From positions 1 through 50,115 of the forward strand of contig CAMPGT010000002.1 of assembly GCA_946885665.1 (NCBI GenBank): a stretch of DNA of 50,115 bases. The letters run 5' to 3'. This document shows positions 8,901 through 17,534 of the stretch, piece after piece (position 1 is the stretch's first letter; the number at the start of each line of letters is the position of its first letter). The notes under the pieces were generated by a model. That model saw only the letters and a list, made by a program, of their open reading frames with translations. It had not been told where the DNA came from and did no database searches. A program made the position numbers and the translations under genes. Source of the stretch: an uncultured Chitinophagaceae bacterium (GTDB taxonomy: Bacteria > Bacteroidota > Bacteroidia > Chitinophagales > Chitinophagaceae).

Positions 8901-10679
8901 TTATTTTTTCAGTTTATCTCTTACTGCCTTTACCTCGTCGGGCGTTATCGGCGATGCGTCATTTTTAAATCTTGTGCGGATAAAGGTTAGTACCGAAGCG
9001 AGCGCGTAGTCGTCGAGGTGACCAAACTGCGGCATCAGTCCGTCATATTTTGTATCGTTAACGGTAATTTCTCCCTGCAATCCATTGAGCAAAATGCCTA
9101 TCAGCCGCTCTTTATCGCCCAGCACATATTCCGAGCCCGCAAGAGGAGGGAAACGGTTGTTGTCGCCTTTTCCATTGCCCTGGTGGCAGTTACGGCAATA
9201 GATGCTGTACAGCTTATAACCTTCCGACCCGCTTCCAATGTTCAGCACATCCTTTACTTCGTCCGGGTCCTTGATATAGGACATGGATTTTCGCTTTTCC
9301 ATATCAGCGAGATCGGCTTCGCCGAAGCTGTCTTTATCTCCCTTGTACATCACCCGCCATATTTTTCCCTTGTTGGATTCGGAAATGTAGAGCGAACCAT
9401 CCGGGCCTTCTGCCAATCCCATCGGCCTGTATTTTGCTTCGCTGGTGGTGGCGACAGTGTCTCTCCCCGTAAATCCGTCGGCAAATACTTCCCAGGTGCC
9501 GGTTGCTTTCCCATTTTCCATCGGAACAAAGCAAACGATATATCCCGACTGCGGGTACGGCGACCTGTCTGTTGAACCATGAAAGGCAATGAAGGCGCCC
9601 TTCCTGTATCGTTCCGGGAACTGGGTGCCCTGGTAAAACAGGATATCCATGGGCGCCCAGTGGGCCGGGAAACCCATCACCGGCAAATCGAATTTTTCGG
9701 CTCTGCCGGTGATGTTGCCATCGCCGCCGTAGGCGGGCTGCAATATATTTTTCTGCTGATAATGATCGTAATATGCATAGGGCCAGCCATAGTCCGAACT
9801 CTCCGTTATCTTAACCAGGGTTTCGGAGGGAAGCACCGCGCCCTGCCATGCACTGAATTTGTCGGGAAACAGCGTATGAAAATTATCCATTCCATTCACC
9901 ACCGCATACACCGTTTTATCTGCCGGATTATAGGTCATGCCCACGATGCTGCGGAGGCCCGTTGAAAATTTCTCGCCGTCTTTTTGTGTGAGGTTGATTT
10001 TATCCGCATCAAATTTCCAGACACCTGCGTGCTTTTCCAATTCGGGTGAAGGATCGAGCCCCTTGCCGTTCGGAACGCCAACAGGCCCGTACAGCGTAAG
10101 GTTCTGGCCCGCATCGGAAGGGCCGCCAAACGGGATGTACATGTTTCCCTTTTCATCAAAGGCCAACGGCTTTGTGGTGTGCCAGTGATGAATTGCGGCC
10201 GTGTCATCATTAAATACAACTTCCGTTTTGCTTTTAGGCACCAGTTCTCCCGGAGTCAGCTTGTTGCGCAGCACCTGTGTTACAGAGCTCGTGTACAGGT
10301 ATCCGTTATGAATGGTAACACCTACGGCGGATCCTCCCCTGTCTTTGTAATCGCCAAAATAAACGATCGAGTCTGCTCTTCCGTCTCCGTTGAGATCGCG
10401 TATTCCAACGGTGCCGCCTCCTCCATCCATTTTAGGGTTGAAAGTGAGCTTCACATAAATGTCGCCGTTGTCGTTCACGGCAATGTGCCTCGCGCGACCT
10501 ACACTGTCGGTAACCACCAGTGCCCTGAAATTGTTTGGAAGAAGCAGTCCGCCATTATCGGCGTCGGGTTCGGGCGTTTTTGCTTCCTGCCTGCATGATG
10601 AGAAAGCCATCAGCAACGCGATAAAAGTGCAATAAAAGAAACGCGCAAACAGAAAATTTCCTGCAAGTATATTGTTCAT
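8901..10679 (-). CDS. PQQ-dependent sugar dehydrogenase-like propeller fused to cytochrome c
   Basis: The 592-residue lipoprotein (Cys29 in AFSSC) has an N-terminal six-bladed propeller of the glucose/sorbosone dehydrogenase (GSDH) type (about residues 50-445). A class I cytochrome c domain follows, with heme motif C495-R-N-C498-H499 and probable axial M549 (GLMPQFG). In the family the propeller oxidises a sugar or alcohol with PQQ, and the fused heme passes electrons to the respiratory chain. It faces the susCD operon tail to tail with a two-base gap and reads in the same direction as the amidohydrolase upstream of it. PQQ use is inferred from the fold, not proven by residues. The native substrate is unknown. 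Confidence 0.85.
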   Translation of the reverse strand: MNNILAGNFLFARFFYCTFIALLMAFSSCRQEAKTPEPDADNGGLLLPNNFRALVVTDSVGRARHIAVNDNGDIYVKLTFNPKMDGGGGTVGIRDLNGDGRADSIVYFGDYKDRGGSAVGVTIHNGYLYTSSVTQVLRNKLTPGELVPKSKTEVVFNDDTAAIHHWHTTKPLAFDEKGNMYIPFGGPSDAGQNLTLYGPVGVPNGKGLDPSPELEKHAGVWKFDADKINLTQKDGEKFSTGLRSIVGMTYNPADKTVYAVVNGMDNFHTLFPDKFSAWQGAVLPSETLVKITESSDYGWPYAYYDHYQQKNILQPAYGGDGNITGRAEKFDLPVMGFPAHWAPMDILFYQGTQFPERYRKGAFIAFHGSTDRSPYPQSGYIVCFVPMENGKATGTWEVFADGFTGRDTVATTSEAKYRPMGLAEGPDGSLYISESNKGKIWRVMYKGDKDSFGEADLADMEKRKSMSYIKDPDEVKDVLNIGSGSEGYKLYSIYCRNCHQGNGKGDNNRFPPLAGSEYVLGDKERLIGILLNGLQGEITVNDTKYDGLMPQFGHLDDYALASVLTFIRTRFKNDASPITPDEVKAVRDKLKK

Positions 10680-10735
10680 TTGATAGTAACAACCGTTAAG
10701 GCGTCTTGGAATTTTTAGATTGAAATTTATAGGGC

Positions 10736-12001
10736 TTACTTCACCTGTTTGGGATCGTAGTCGGTTGCGGCGAGGCCGTTAAGGTCCCACACTACTTTGC
10801 CTGCACGGATGGTGAGCTCGGCTATCAGCTTCTCCGTTCCCTTATACCTTTGGTTGCGTACATCCAGGAAACCAAAATCGCCTTTTTTGAGACTGAACAC
10901 CGCAACATCGGCCTCTGCGCCCACGTCGAGGTTGCCGAGGTCTTTTCTGTTAATTACCATTGCGGGACTCCATGTAGATCTGAAGATCACATCCTGCAAA
11001 GGCATGCCCATTGCTAAAAATTTTCCCATTACATTCGACATATCTTTCATTCCCCTGTTCATGCTTTCGGTATGCAGGTCGGTGCTTATCGTATTCGGAT
11101 AAAATTTTTGTTGAAAGGCGGGAACGGCCTGCCGCCATGAAAACGCTCCGCCGCCATGGCCCACGTCGAACACAATACCTCTTTTTTGGGCGGCAAACAC
11201 AAATGGTTTCACCTTTCCGTTTTCATCCACCACTGTTTCGCGGTCCTTCGGTCCGTACGAAAATGTGTGCGTGAAAATATCGCCTGGCCGCAGGTGCTTC
11301 ATAAAGAGATCTTCGATCGAGTTTGGCGGATGGTGTTCGCCAAAATCCACGATCACCGGCACGTTGGCAAGCTTTCCGGCTTCTACTGCTTTGTCTACCT
11401 GTCCAAAATCGCCCCAATAGTGCGACGACTTTATACCGACGATAGTTTCCGGAAACATTTTGGTGATCATTAATGCCGTCATCTTCGGGTTCATGTCCTG
11501 GATGTCCTGCTCGTCATACCGCGTGGTCATGCCATAGCTTGAAATATTGATGAATGCGAGAACGCGTGTTTGCGCCTGGTCGATGGTTTGTTTTTTAAAC
11601 TGCCTGAAGTTTTTCCATCCGGCCGATCCCGCGTCAACCATAGTTGTAACGCCTGCGCGAAAACTAAACGCATCGGGCTGAACGCTTGTGGGTCCGTTGG
11701 CGATGTACAGTTCGGGATCTGTGCCAAAAAACACATGCACGTGCATGTCGATGATGCCGGGAGTTACATACAACCCGGTGGCGTCAATCACTTTCTTGGC
11801 GCCGCCGGCGGAAATGGAAGGAGCCACGCGAAGTATTTTACCATCGGCGATGGCGACATCCATCTTCGCATCAATTTTGTTTTTGGGATCAATAACGTGA
11901 CCGCCTTTGATGAGGATGTCGACCGTTTGTCCGAAAGTAAGCGCAGGAACGGCAAGCAACGCCAAAAGGAGAGCGCGCCACAAAAAGGTAACAGATTTCA
12001 T
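10736..12001 (-). CDS. exported amidohydrolase/deacetylase, dihydroorotase-like (EF_0837 type)
   Basis: The 421-residue product has a signal peptide (cleavage after TFGQ) and an amidohydrolase TIM barrel. Visible metal ligands are H87-x-H89 (DMHVH), candidate carbamylated K191 (GIKSSH), H223/H224, H245 and D279 with H282 (DVGHGG). The closest family I recognise is the EF_0837/AHA_3915 group of dihydroorotase-like deacetylases. These are typically encoded beside a SelA-like PLP enzyme, and exactly such a gene lies divergently upstream here. Family members occur with amino-sugar acid or N-acyl amino acid catabolism. The signal peptide places this one in the periplasm, which is unusual for the group. 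Confidence 0.85.
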   Translation of the reverse strand: MKSVTFLWRALLLALLAVPALTFGQTVDILIKGGHVIDPKNKIDAKMDVAIADGKILRVAPSISAGGAKKVIDATGLYVTPGIIDMHVHVFFGTDPELYIANGPTSVQPDAFSFRAGVTTMVDAGSAGWKNFRQFKKQTIDQAQTRVLAFINISSYGMTTRYDEQDIQDMNPKMTALMITKMFPETIVGIKSSHYWGDFGQVDKAVEAGKLANVPVIVDFGEHHPPNSIEDLFMKHLRPGDIFTHTFSYGPKDRETVVDENGKVKPFVFAAQKRGIVFDVGHGGGAFSWRQAVPAFQQKFYPNTISTDLHTESMNRGMKDMSNVMGKFLAMGMPLQDVIFRSTWSPAMVINRKDLGNLDVGAEADVAVFSLKKGDFGFLDVRNQRYKGTEKLIAELTIRAGKVVWDLNGLAATDYDPKQVK

Positions 12002-12032
12002 GTGCAGTAGATTTACGTAAGGGAAATCTCGA

Positions 12033-12074
12033 ATTTAAGTTTAGTTATTCAAACTATGGCGATGAAACTTAAAT
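12033..12074. promoter_or_regulatory. 10-bp inverted repeat in divergent promoter region
   Basis: ATTTAAGTTT (12033-12042) and AAACTTAAAT (12065-12074) are perfect reverse complements separated by 22 bases. They sit in the 129-base gap between the divergent amidohydrolase and PLP-enzyme genes. Arm centres are 32 bases apart, about three helical turns. This suits a shared operator for both genes. Confidence 0.45.
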
Positions 12075-12130
12075 ATTATCTATCTTAACGTGCTCAAATT
12101 TCGCAACGAATAAATAAAACATATAAAAGG

Positions 12131-13738
12131 ATGAAAAGAAGAGATGTCATCAAGGGGTTAACCCTTCTTCCGTTGGCTGGTGCGGGTGCAATACCCGCGA
12201 GTGCGCGTGAAACTGCCGGCGGCGCGGCACCCCTGGTGGAAAAGAATGCGTTTCGTGCCATCGGCGTCGAGCCGCTAATCAACTGCCGCGGCACATTCAC
12301 CATCATCGGGGGATCGATCGAGAGGCCGTATGTGCGCGAGGCCATGGAAGCCGCTGCTTCATCGTTTGTACAATATGATGAGCTGGCAGATGCAATCGGC
12401 AAGCGCCTGGGAGAGCTCACAAAATCGGAATGGGGAATGGTTTCTGCCGGTTGTGCGGCGGGCCTCAAGCATATTACCGCCGCGTGTGTAACCGGTGGCA
12501 ATCCGGAAAAGCTGGTAAGGATACCTGATCTTACCGGTTTTGAAAAAACTGAAGTAGTGATACCCCGGAGCTCACGCAATGTTTACGACCATGCCATAAG
12601 AAATATCGGGGTGAAGGTAATAACAGTAAACACCATGGAGGAACTGACGGATGCGCTTGGACCCAACACAGCGATGATTTACCTGATGGCCATGGAACCA
12701 ACCGATTTTAAACTGGAAGATGTTGTTGCTGTTGCCAGGCCGAAAAAAATACCGGTACTGGTTGACGCGGCAGCGGAAGATCTTACCGTTCCCTGCGTAC
12801 ATCTCGAAAAGGGCGCCGACATTGTTGCCTACAGCGGTGGCAAGGCATTATGCGGACCGCAATGCGCGGGCCTGCTGATCGGCAGAAAGGATATATTGAT
12901 GTCTGCCTGGCAGGCCAGCTCTCCCCACCATGGTCCGGGAAGAGACAATAAAGTGGGCCGCGAAGAAATGATGGGTATGCTGGCAGCAGTTGAAGGATGG
13001 ATCACTTATGACCATGATAAAAAATGGAAACAGTGGATGTCATACCTTGACAACATCGCAAAGGCCGTCAAAAAAGTTGACGGGGTGACTACAGAAATTG
13101 AAGAGCCTAAGGAGCTTTCTAACAAGAGCCCCGTGCTGAAAATAAAATGGGACGCCGACAAACTCAACCTTACCGGCGCCGAACTGGCGGAAGAACTCGG
13201 GAGAACGAAGCCAAGAATTGCCGTGGGAAGCGGCGGAGCCAGAGGATATGAAAAAGGCGAAACGTCGATTGATATCACCGCCGGGCAAATGCAGCAGGGC
13301 GACGATAAGATAGTGGCCGACAGAGTTTCGGGAGTGCTTAAGCAAAACCGCCCCGCGCGGAAAATGCAAATGAGCCCTTCTACCGTAAATATCGGCGGAC
13401 GCTGGGATGTGACCATTGAGTTTTTCAGCAGCACAGGCAATCACAGCCTGGTGATTGAACAGGACGGAAACTGGCTGCGCGGAACGCATAAAGGCGAGTT
13501 CACCGTTCGCGACCTCGAAGGAACAATAGAAGGTAACGCGATAGTGCTGAGAAGCGTCGAAAGACAGCCGGGCGACCATGTAACCTTTATTTTTTCGGGC
13601 ACTGCATCACCTGACTCTTTATCGGGAGACATTTACATGGGAGAATACCGGACAGCCAAATTTACGGGCAAACGCTACGGGTACAAGAATAAGAGGGCGC
13701 CTCTTACGGTTCCTTCCGGACCCCCGCTGGCGACCTAA
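12131..13738 (+). CDS. Tat-signal SelA-like PLP-dependent enzyme with C-terminal beta domain
   Basis: The 535-residue product opens with a twin-arginine signal (R3-R4, hydrophobic stretch, A-S-A at 23-25). Residues 40-420 are a fold-type I PLP enzyme of the SelA-like / D-glucosaminate-6-phosphate ammonia-lyase (EF_0838/DgaE) type. D212 (LVDAAAE) should bind the pyridine nitrogen, and K238 in AYSGGKALCGPQ is the Schiff-base lysine. Residues about 420-535 form an added beta-rich domain (GGRWDVTIEF, GTHKGEF, GDIYMGEY). Family members eliminate ammonia from amino-sugar acids. It is divergent from its usual partner, the amidohydrolase. A Tat signal fits export of a cofactor-loaded enzyme. The substrate is not known. 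Confidence 0.82.
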   Translation: MKRRDVIKGLTLLPLAGAGAIPASARETAGGAAPLVEKNAFRAIGVEPLINCRGTFTIIGGSIERPYVREAMEAAASSFVQYDELADAIGKRLGELTKSEWGMVSAGCAAGLKHITAACVTGGNPEKLVRIPDLTGFEKTEVVIPRSSRNVYDHAIRNIGVKVITVNTMEELTDALGPNTAMIYLMAMEPTDFKLEDVVAVARPKKIPVLVDAAAEDLTVPCVHLEKGADIVAYSGGKALCGPQCAGLLIGRKDILMSAWQASSPHHGPGRDNKVGREEMMGMLAAVEGWITYDHDKKWKQWMSYLDNIAKAVKKVDGVTTEIEEPKELSNKSPVLKIKWDADKLNLTGAELAEELGRTKPRIAVGSGGARGYEKGETSIDITAGQMQQGDDKIVADRVSGVLKQNRPARKMQMSPSTVNIGGRWDVTIEFFSSTGNHSLVIEQDGNWLRGTHKGEFTVRDLEGTIEGNAIVLRSVERQPGDHVTFIFSGTASPDSLSGDIYMGEYRTAKFTGKRYGYKNKRAPLTVPSGPPLAT

Positions 13739-13743
13739 ACTTT

Positions 13744-16170
13744 TTATTCTGTCCGTAAACTTTTAACGGGATTGGCGAGCGCGGCCCTCACCGCCTGAAA
13801 GCTAACGGTAACGAGTGCCACAAGTGCTGCGGTGACGCCTGCGATTCCGAATATCCACCAGCCGATATTAATGCGGTACGCGAAATCCTGCAGCCACGTG
13901 TGCATGCTCCACCAGGCAATGGGGAAGGCGATGACGGCGGCGATGACAACGAGTTTCAGGAAGTCCTGTGACAGCATCACAATGATATTCTGAACACTTG
14001 CACCCAGCACTTTTCTCACGCCTATTTCTTTTGTACGCTGTTCGGCCATAAACGTTGCCAATCCAAATAAACCAAGGCAGGCGATGAGGATCGCCAGCGA
14101 TGCAAAAATGACCGCCAGTTGCCCAACGCGCTGCTCTGCGCGGTACATGTTATTAAATGAATCGTCGAGAAACCGGTAGCTGAACGGCATGCCGGTCGCC
14201 ATGGCCTTCCATTTTCTTTCTGCCTGTGTAATGATGTCGCCCGCATCGGCTGCATTTATCCTGAAAGCGGTTGACCAATTTGCGCCGCCGAGCGTCATGC
14301 AAAGCGGGCCGATATTCTCCCTTAAAGATTCAAAGTTGAAATTCTTTACTACGCCGATGATGGTATAGGAGATCAACTTATTTTCGGGAAAGGACGTTAA
14401 CGTGTATATCTTTTTGCCAACGGGGTCGGGATAGCCGAGCATCGACGCCGTAGTTTCATTAATGATAATGGCTGATGAATCGGTTCCAAAGTCGCGGGAA
14501 AAGTTCCTTCCCCTGATAACATGCATGCCCATGGTGCGGATGTAGTCATAATCCACCTCCCACTCCTGCATGTTGAACGAATTCGTGGAACTTACCACGG
14601 CTCCCTTTGAAAAAGTATTGTCGCTGCGTGCCGAAGCCGAAACGGGAATGTATCCTGCATAGGTAGCATTCGTTACTCCCGGCAATTTTGACATTTCGTT
14701 TTTATAAGCATCCGCGTTGTTGCCGAGGGCGCTTGTACCGTCAACGATCAGCACCTGTTCCCTGTTAAAGCCAAGCTGCTTGTTCTGAATGAAGTTCAGC
14801 TGCCGGTAAACAGTTATCGTCGCGATGATGAGCACAATGGAAGTGGCAAACTGGAAAATTACCAGGCCGCTGCGCAAAATGCTTTTCGACGAACCACTCA
14901 TGATCTTTCCCTTCAATACATCGGTTGGTTTGAAAGAAGAGAGGAAAAATGATGGGTAACTGCCGGCTACCAGGCTAACGACCACCGGAAGCAGCACGAT
15001 AATCAAAAGAATTTTTGGTTGGAGCAGCATACCTGCCGTAAGCGATTTTGATGCAAGCTGGTTAAATGCGTCCAGTGTCAATAGGGTAATCACAAGAGCC
15101 GCAATCATAGATAGCAGCACCGTCATTGCCGATTCGGAAATGAACTGCCTTACCAGGTTAGCCCTGGTGGTGCCCATAACCTTCCGAACGCCTACTTCCC
15201 TGGCGCGTTTCATCGAGCGCGCGGTAGAGAGATTAACAAAGTTGATGCACGCCAGCATCAGGATAAAAATGGCTACCGCAGAAAAAATGTACACATACTG
15301 TATGTTGCCGTTTGCGCCAAGTTCGGAGTAGAGGTGTGAATACAAATGAATTTTCAGCAAGGGTGTAAGCGTGTATTCAAGCCGGTTGCCGGCCTTTTCA
15401 AACTCTTCTATGCTTTTAATATCCATTACCTGCTGTGCCTGTGGCAGTACATACCTTTGGATGTATTCGCTGAATTTCTTTTCAAACTGTTTGTAATCGG
15501 TGCCTTCCTTCAGCAGCAGGTAGGTATGAAAATTATGGCTGAGATAGTTGCCAAAATTGTAAGGCGCGTTATCCATCGAAAACAGGAAGTCGAAGTCGAA
15601 ATGGGAATTATCGGGAACGTCTTTGATAACAGCGGTGATCTTGTAAAGCGTAGAATTAGTTTCGATATTTTTTCCCACCACGTCAACGTTGCCGAAATAT
15701 TTTTTTGCCGCCGATTCACTGATCACTACTGTATTCGGGTTATTGAGTGCCGTGTGGGCATCTCCCCGTACGGCAGGCAACGTGAACACGTCGAACAGCG
15801 TTGAATCGGCATAAGCAATCTTGTCTTCGTTGATGAACTCGTTGCCTTTCCTGATGAGGCGCGACCCGCTTGCCGCATAGAAGCGCGTGTACTGTTCTAC
15901 TTCGGGATAATCCTTTTTCAGCGCAGCGCCCATAGGATCGCTGGTAGCCGCCATATTATTTTCATAGCCGCCCATCTTTACACTTGTATTGATGCGGTAA
16001 ATGCGGCTGGCTTTGGTGTTGTACCGGTCGTAGCTAAGCTCGTCGGTAACATACAGCGCAATGAGCACGAAGCTGGCAAGGCCAATGGCCAATCCGATAA
16101 TGTTGATTAACGAATAAGTTTTATTGCGCCGAAGATTGCGCCAGGCGATCTTGAAGAATAATTTCAGCAT
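13744..16170 (-). CDS. FtsX/MacB-type ABC transporter permease (second copy)
   Basis: The product is 808 residues if it starts at MLKLFFKIAWRNLRRNKTYS, which matches the family's N-terminus. An in-frame ATG 27 bases upstream (16197) would add nine non-conserved residues. Architecture repeats that of the permease at 1932-4304: one helix, MacB-like periplasmic domain, three helices (about 290-420), second periplasmic domain, three helices, and a final ANPVKSLRTE. It is convergent with the PLP-enzyme gene (five-base gap). No ATPase gene is adjacent. A pair of 22-base-period direct repeats lies upstream. Substrate unknown. Confidence 0.9.
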   Translation of the reverse strand: MLKLFFKIAWRNLRRNKTYSLINIIGLAIGLASFVLIALYVTDELSYDRYNTKASRIYRINTSVKMGGYENNMAATSDPMGAALKKDYPEVEQYTRFYAASGSRLIRKGNEFINEDKIAYADSTLFDVFTLPAVRGDAHTALNNPNTVVISESAAKKYFGNVDVVGKNIETNSTLYKITAVIKDVPDNSHFDFDFLFSMDNAPYNFGNYLSHNFHTYLLLKEGTDYKQFEKKFSEYIQRYVLPQAQQVMDIKSIEEFEKAGNRLEYTLTPLLKIHLYSHLYSELGANGNIQYVYIFSAVAIFILMLACINFVNLSTARSMKRAREVGVRKVMGTTRANLVRQFISESAMTVLLSMIAALVITLLTLDAFNQLASKSLTAGMLLQPKILLIIVLLPVVVSLVAGSYPSFFLSSFKPTDVLKGKIMSGSSKSILRSGLVIFQFATSIVLIIATITVYRQLNFIQNKQLGFNREQVLIVDGTSALGNNADAYKNEMSKLPGVTNATYAGYIPVSASARSDNTFSKGAVVSSTNSFNMQEWEVDYDYIRTMGMHVIRGRNFSRDFGTDSSAIIINETTASMLGYPDPVGKKIYTLTSFPENKLISYTIIGVVKNFNFESLRENIGPLCMTLGGANWSTAFRINAADAGDIITQAERKWKAMATGMPFSYRFLDDSFNNMYRAEQRVGQLAVIFASLAILIACLGLFGLATFMAEQRTKEIGVRKVLGASVQNIIVMLSQDFLKLVVIAAVIAFPIAWWSMHTWLQDFAYRINIGWWIFGIAGVTAALVALVTVSFQAVRAALANPVKSLRTE

Positions 16171-16251
16171 ACAAAAAATAGTACAAGGTTGTGCCATTTT
16201 GATAAGTAACGAATTATCAGCGCCTTAAATAATTCCGACCTGCTAAATGGT

Positions 16252-16288
16252 TTCCGGTATGATACAGTGAATGTTCGGAAATGATACA
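16252..16288 (-). promoter_or_regulatory. 22-base-period direct repeats upstream of ABC permease gene
   Basis: TTCCGGTATGATACA (16252-16266) and TTCGGAAATGATACA (16274-16288) match at 12 of 15 positions and repeat at 22 bases, about two helical turns. They lie 82-118 bases before the permease start, which suits a dimeric activator or repressor. The regulator is not identifiable here. Confidence 0.4.
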
Positions 16289-16310
16289 CCGCCTCAAGCC
16301 CGGAACAAAT

Positions 16311-16345
16311 AAAAAAACCCACAGAACTTACGGGTTCTATGGGTT
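16311..16345 (-). terminator. Rho-independent terminator for the small 65-aa gene
   Basis: Read on the minus strand, AACCCATAGAAC (16345-16334) and GTTCTGTGGGTT (16327-16316) form a 12-bp stem with one G-U pair and a six-base loop. The stem runs into a tract of seven T. It lies about 30 bases beyond the stop of the gene ending at 16376. This is the clearest intrinsic terminator in the window. Confidence 0.85.
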
Positions 16346-16375
16346 GTAGCGGGGCTGACCTTGCTCACCCTGCCA

Positions 16376-16573
16376 TCAAAACTCTTCGGACATGACTTCG
16401 ATTTGTTTCGCGTTGGCGCGGGTGGGTAAATCGCCTGGCTCTGTTTCAAAATCGGGCGGCAATTTGCGGGGCATAAAGAATACGTCGCCGGCTTTCGCGA
16501 AGATGATGTCATTGTCAACGTAGTACACACCTTCTTTCCTCTTCACAATTCTAAATGGTTTACCCTTTTTCAT
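16376..16573 (-). CDS. small hypothetical protein (65 aa)
   Basis: I do not recognise this family. The 65-residue product is soluble, rich in charged residues and beta-prone (KPFRIVKRKEGVYYVDND), with no signal peptide, Cys or membrane segment. It begins with MKKGK, ends EVMSEEF, and is followed by a strong terminator, which supports a real transcription unit. Its start is 21 bases beyond the stop of the upstream lipoprotein gene on the same strand, so the two may be cotranscribed. A competing 78-residue frame over the same bases looks spurious. It could be a small regulatory or nucleic-acid-binding protein, but nothing in the sequence shows this. Confidence 0.6.
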   Translation of the reverse strand: MKKGKPFRIVKRKEGVYYVDNDIIFAKAGDVFFMPRKLPPDFETEPGDLPTRANAKQIEVMSEEF

Positions 16574-16594
16574 ACCACCCCGGTTTTTGGTTAT

Positions 16595-17374
16595 TTATGA
16601 TTTATGACGGTAAACAAATTTGTCTAAAACGACATCCGTTTGCCCATCGTGACGTACGATCCTCATTGCGGTAGGATACCATCCATCCTGCTGGAACTTT
16701 GTGGGTACAGGAATGGCGCGTTGGTAGTTTGTCTGGCTTTCCAGGAAGGCTTTCGTGATCATCGGTTCATAGAAGGTTATTTTTCCGTCGAACGAACCGA
16801 ACAGGAATGTTTCTGTGAAAGGCTGCCCGTTAAGCTCGCCGGAGGTTACATCGATCCAGTGTGCACCCATTTGCGGAACGCCACCGCCGGCGTTCACATA
16901 ATTGGCAGGAAAGTACTCGGGAGCCGGCGCATTTTTAAATTTGGCGCTGTCCACTTCATAAGGAGGGATGGCCGAAACCTGTTCGATTGTTTGAGAATAG
17001 AAATGGAAATCGAAGTGCGGTTTTCCATATATCTGCTCGGGTTCATGGCCAATGGGGTTCCAGTTAAGCATCACGAAATTGAAAGGAATAACGGCTTCTG
17101 TTACCGGGTTGAATTTAAGCAGCCAGTAGTTGCCGCCGCTGTGGTCGTGGCCACCGGTACCGCCAACCGGAACCGAGTTCATGGCTGCATCGTCGAGGGT
17201 TATCGCAATTTGCTGGGGGTTACCCTGCTTGTCGAGCTTTACCCATGTCCATGCCTTACCGCCATGAACCTCGGCCTGCGGGCCCTTGAAAGTACCGTCT
17301 TTACCACCGTTTTCGTTTTTATCGCAGGAGGTGAGTGAAAATGCGACAACGGCAACGAATAGAATCTTTTTCAT
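16595..17374 (-). CDS. lipoprotein with TTHB210-like (DUF5602) domain
   Basis: I chose the ATG at 17374 because it gives a clean lipoprotein signal, MKKILFVAVVAFSLTSCDKN (Cys17). The longer open frame reaching 17530 would begin with 52 residues of implausible sequence. The 259-residue product has a His-rich central region (GGHDHSGGNYW, GKPHFDFHFY, GAHWIDV) that I associate with the TTHB210-like/DUF5602 family of secreted proteins of unknown function. The His pattern suggests metal or ligand binding (inference). It is divergent from the propeller sensor gene, and the shared gap holds two ATGAATTG boxes oriented toward this gene, so the LytTR regulator nearby may control it. Confidence 0.75.
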   Translation of the reverse strand: MKKILFVAVVAFSLTSCDKNENGGKDGTFKGPQAEVHGGKAWTWVKLDKQGNPQQIAITLDDAAMNSVPVGGTGGHDHSGGNYWLLKFNPVTEAVIPFNFVMLNWNPIGHEPEQIYGKPHFDFHFYSQTIEQVSAIPPYEVDSAKFKNAPAPEYFPANYVNAGGGVPQMGAHWIDVTSGELNGQPFTETFLFGSFDGKITFYEPMITKAFLESQTNYQRAIPVPTKFQQDGWYPTAMRIVRHDGQTDVVLDKFVYRHKS

Positions 17375-17425
17375 TTTTTCTTTTTTTGAAAAGGTTTTTT
17401 GAATGAATGTTTTTGATTGCGGGCA

Positions 17426-17433
17426 CAAAGATG
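17426..17433 (-). promoter_or_regulatory. candidate -7 box for the DUF5602 lipoprotein gene
   Basis: On the minus strand CATCTTTG matches the Bacteroidota TAnnTTTG element at seven of eight positions. It lies 51 bases before the ATG at 17374 and 34 bases downstream of the nearer ATGAATTG box. No convincing -33 element is seen, which fits an activator-dependent promoter. Confidence 0.35.
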
Positions 17434-17467
17434 TACAGGGCCCGATAGCCGGGAAAGGCCATCGTGT

Positions 17468-17496
17468 ATGAATTGCAACGAGAAGGGAATGAATTG
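17468..17496 (-). promoter_or_regulatory. LytTR-like direct-repeat operator, two boxes
   Basis: ATGAATTG occurs at 17468-17475 and again at 17489-17496, a period of exactly 21 bases (13-base spacer). LytTR regulators bind paired 9-10 base direct repeats, [TA][AC][CA]GTTN[AG][TC]G, with 12-13 base spacers. On the minus strand the copies read CAATTCAT, close to that form and pointing toward the lipoprotein gene at 17374. The same motif and spacing recur at 23565-23593. Confidence 0.6.
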
Positions 17497-17534
17497 AAGA
17501 ATTGATTAAATTTGATTCTCCCAAACCCATTTTT

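Noticed and set aside
16294..16530. 78-residue minus-strand frame over the small-protein gene
   Set aside because: It runs through the terminator hairpin and overlaps a better frame (16376-16573) that starts MKKGK and ends before the terminator.
17375..17530. N-terminal extension of the DUF5602 lipoprotein to 17530
   Set aside because: The extension has no signal or family similarity and would overlap the divergent sensor gene; the ATG at 17374 gives a clean lipoprotein signal.
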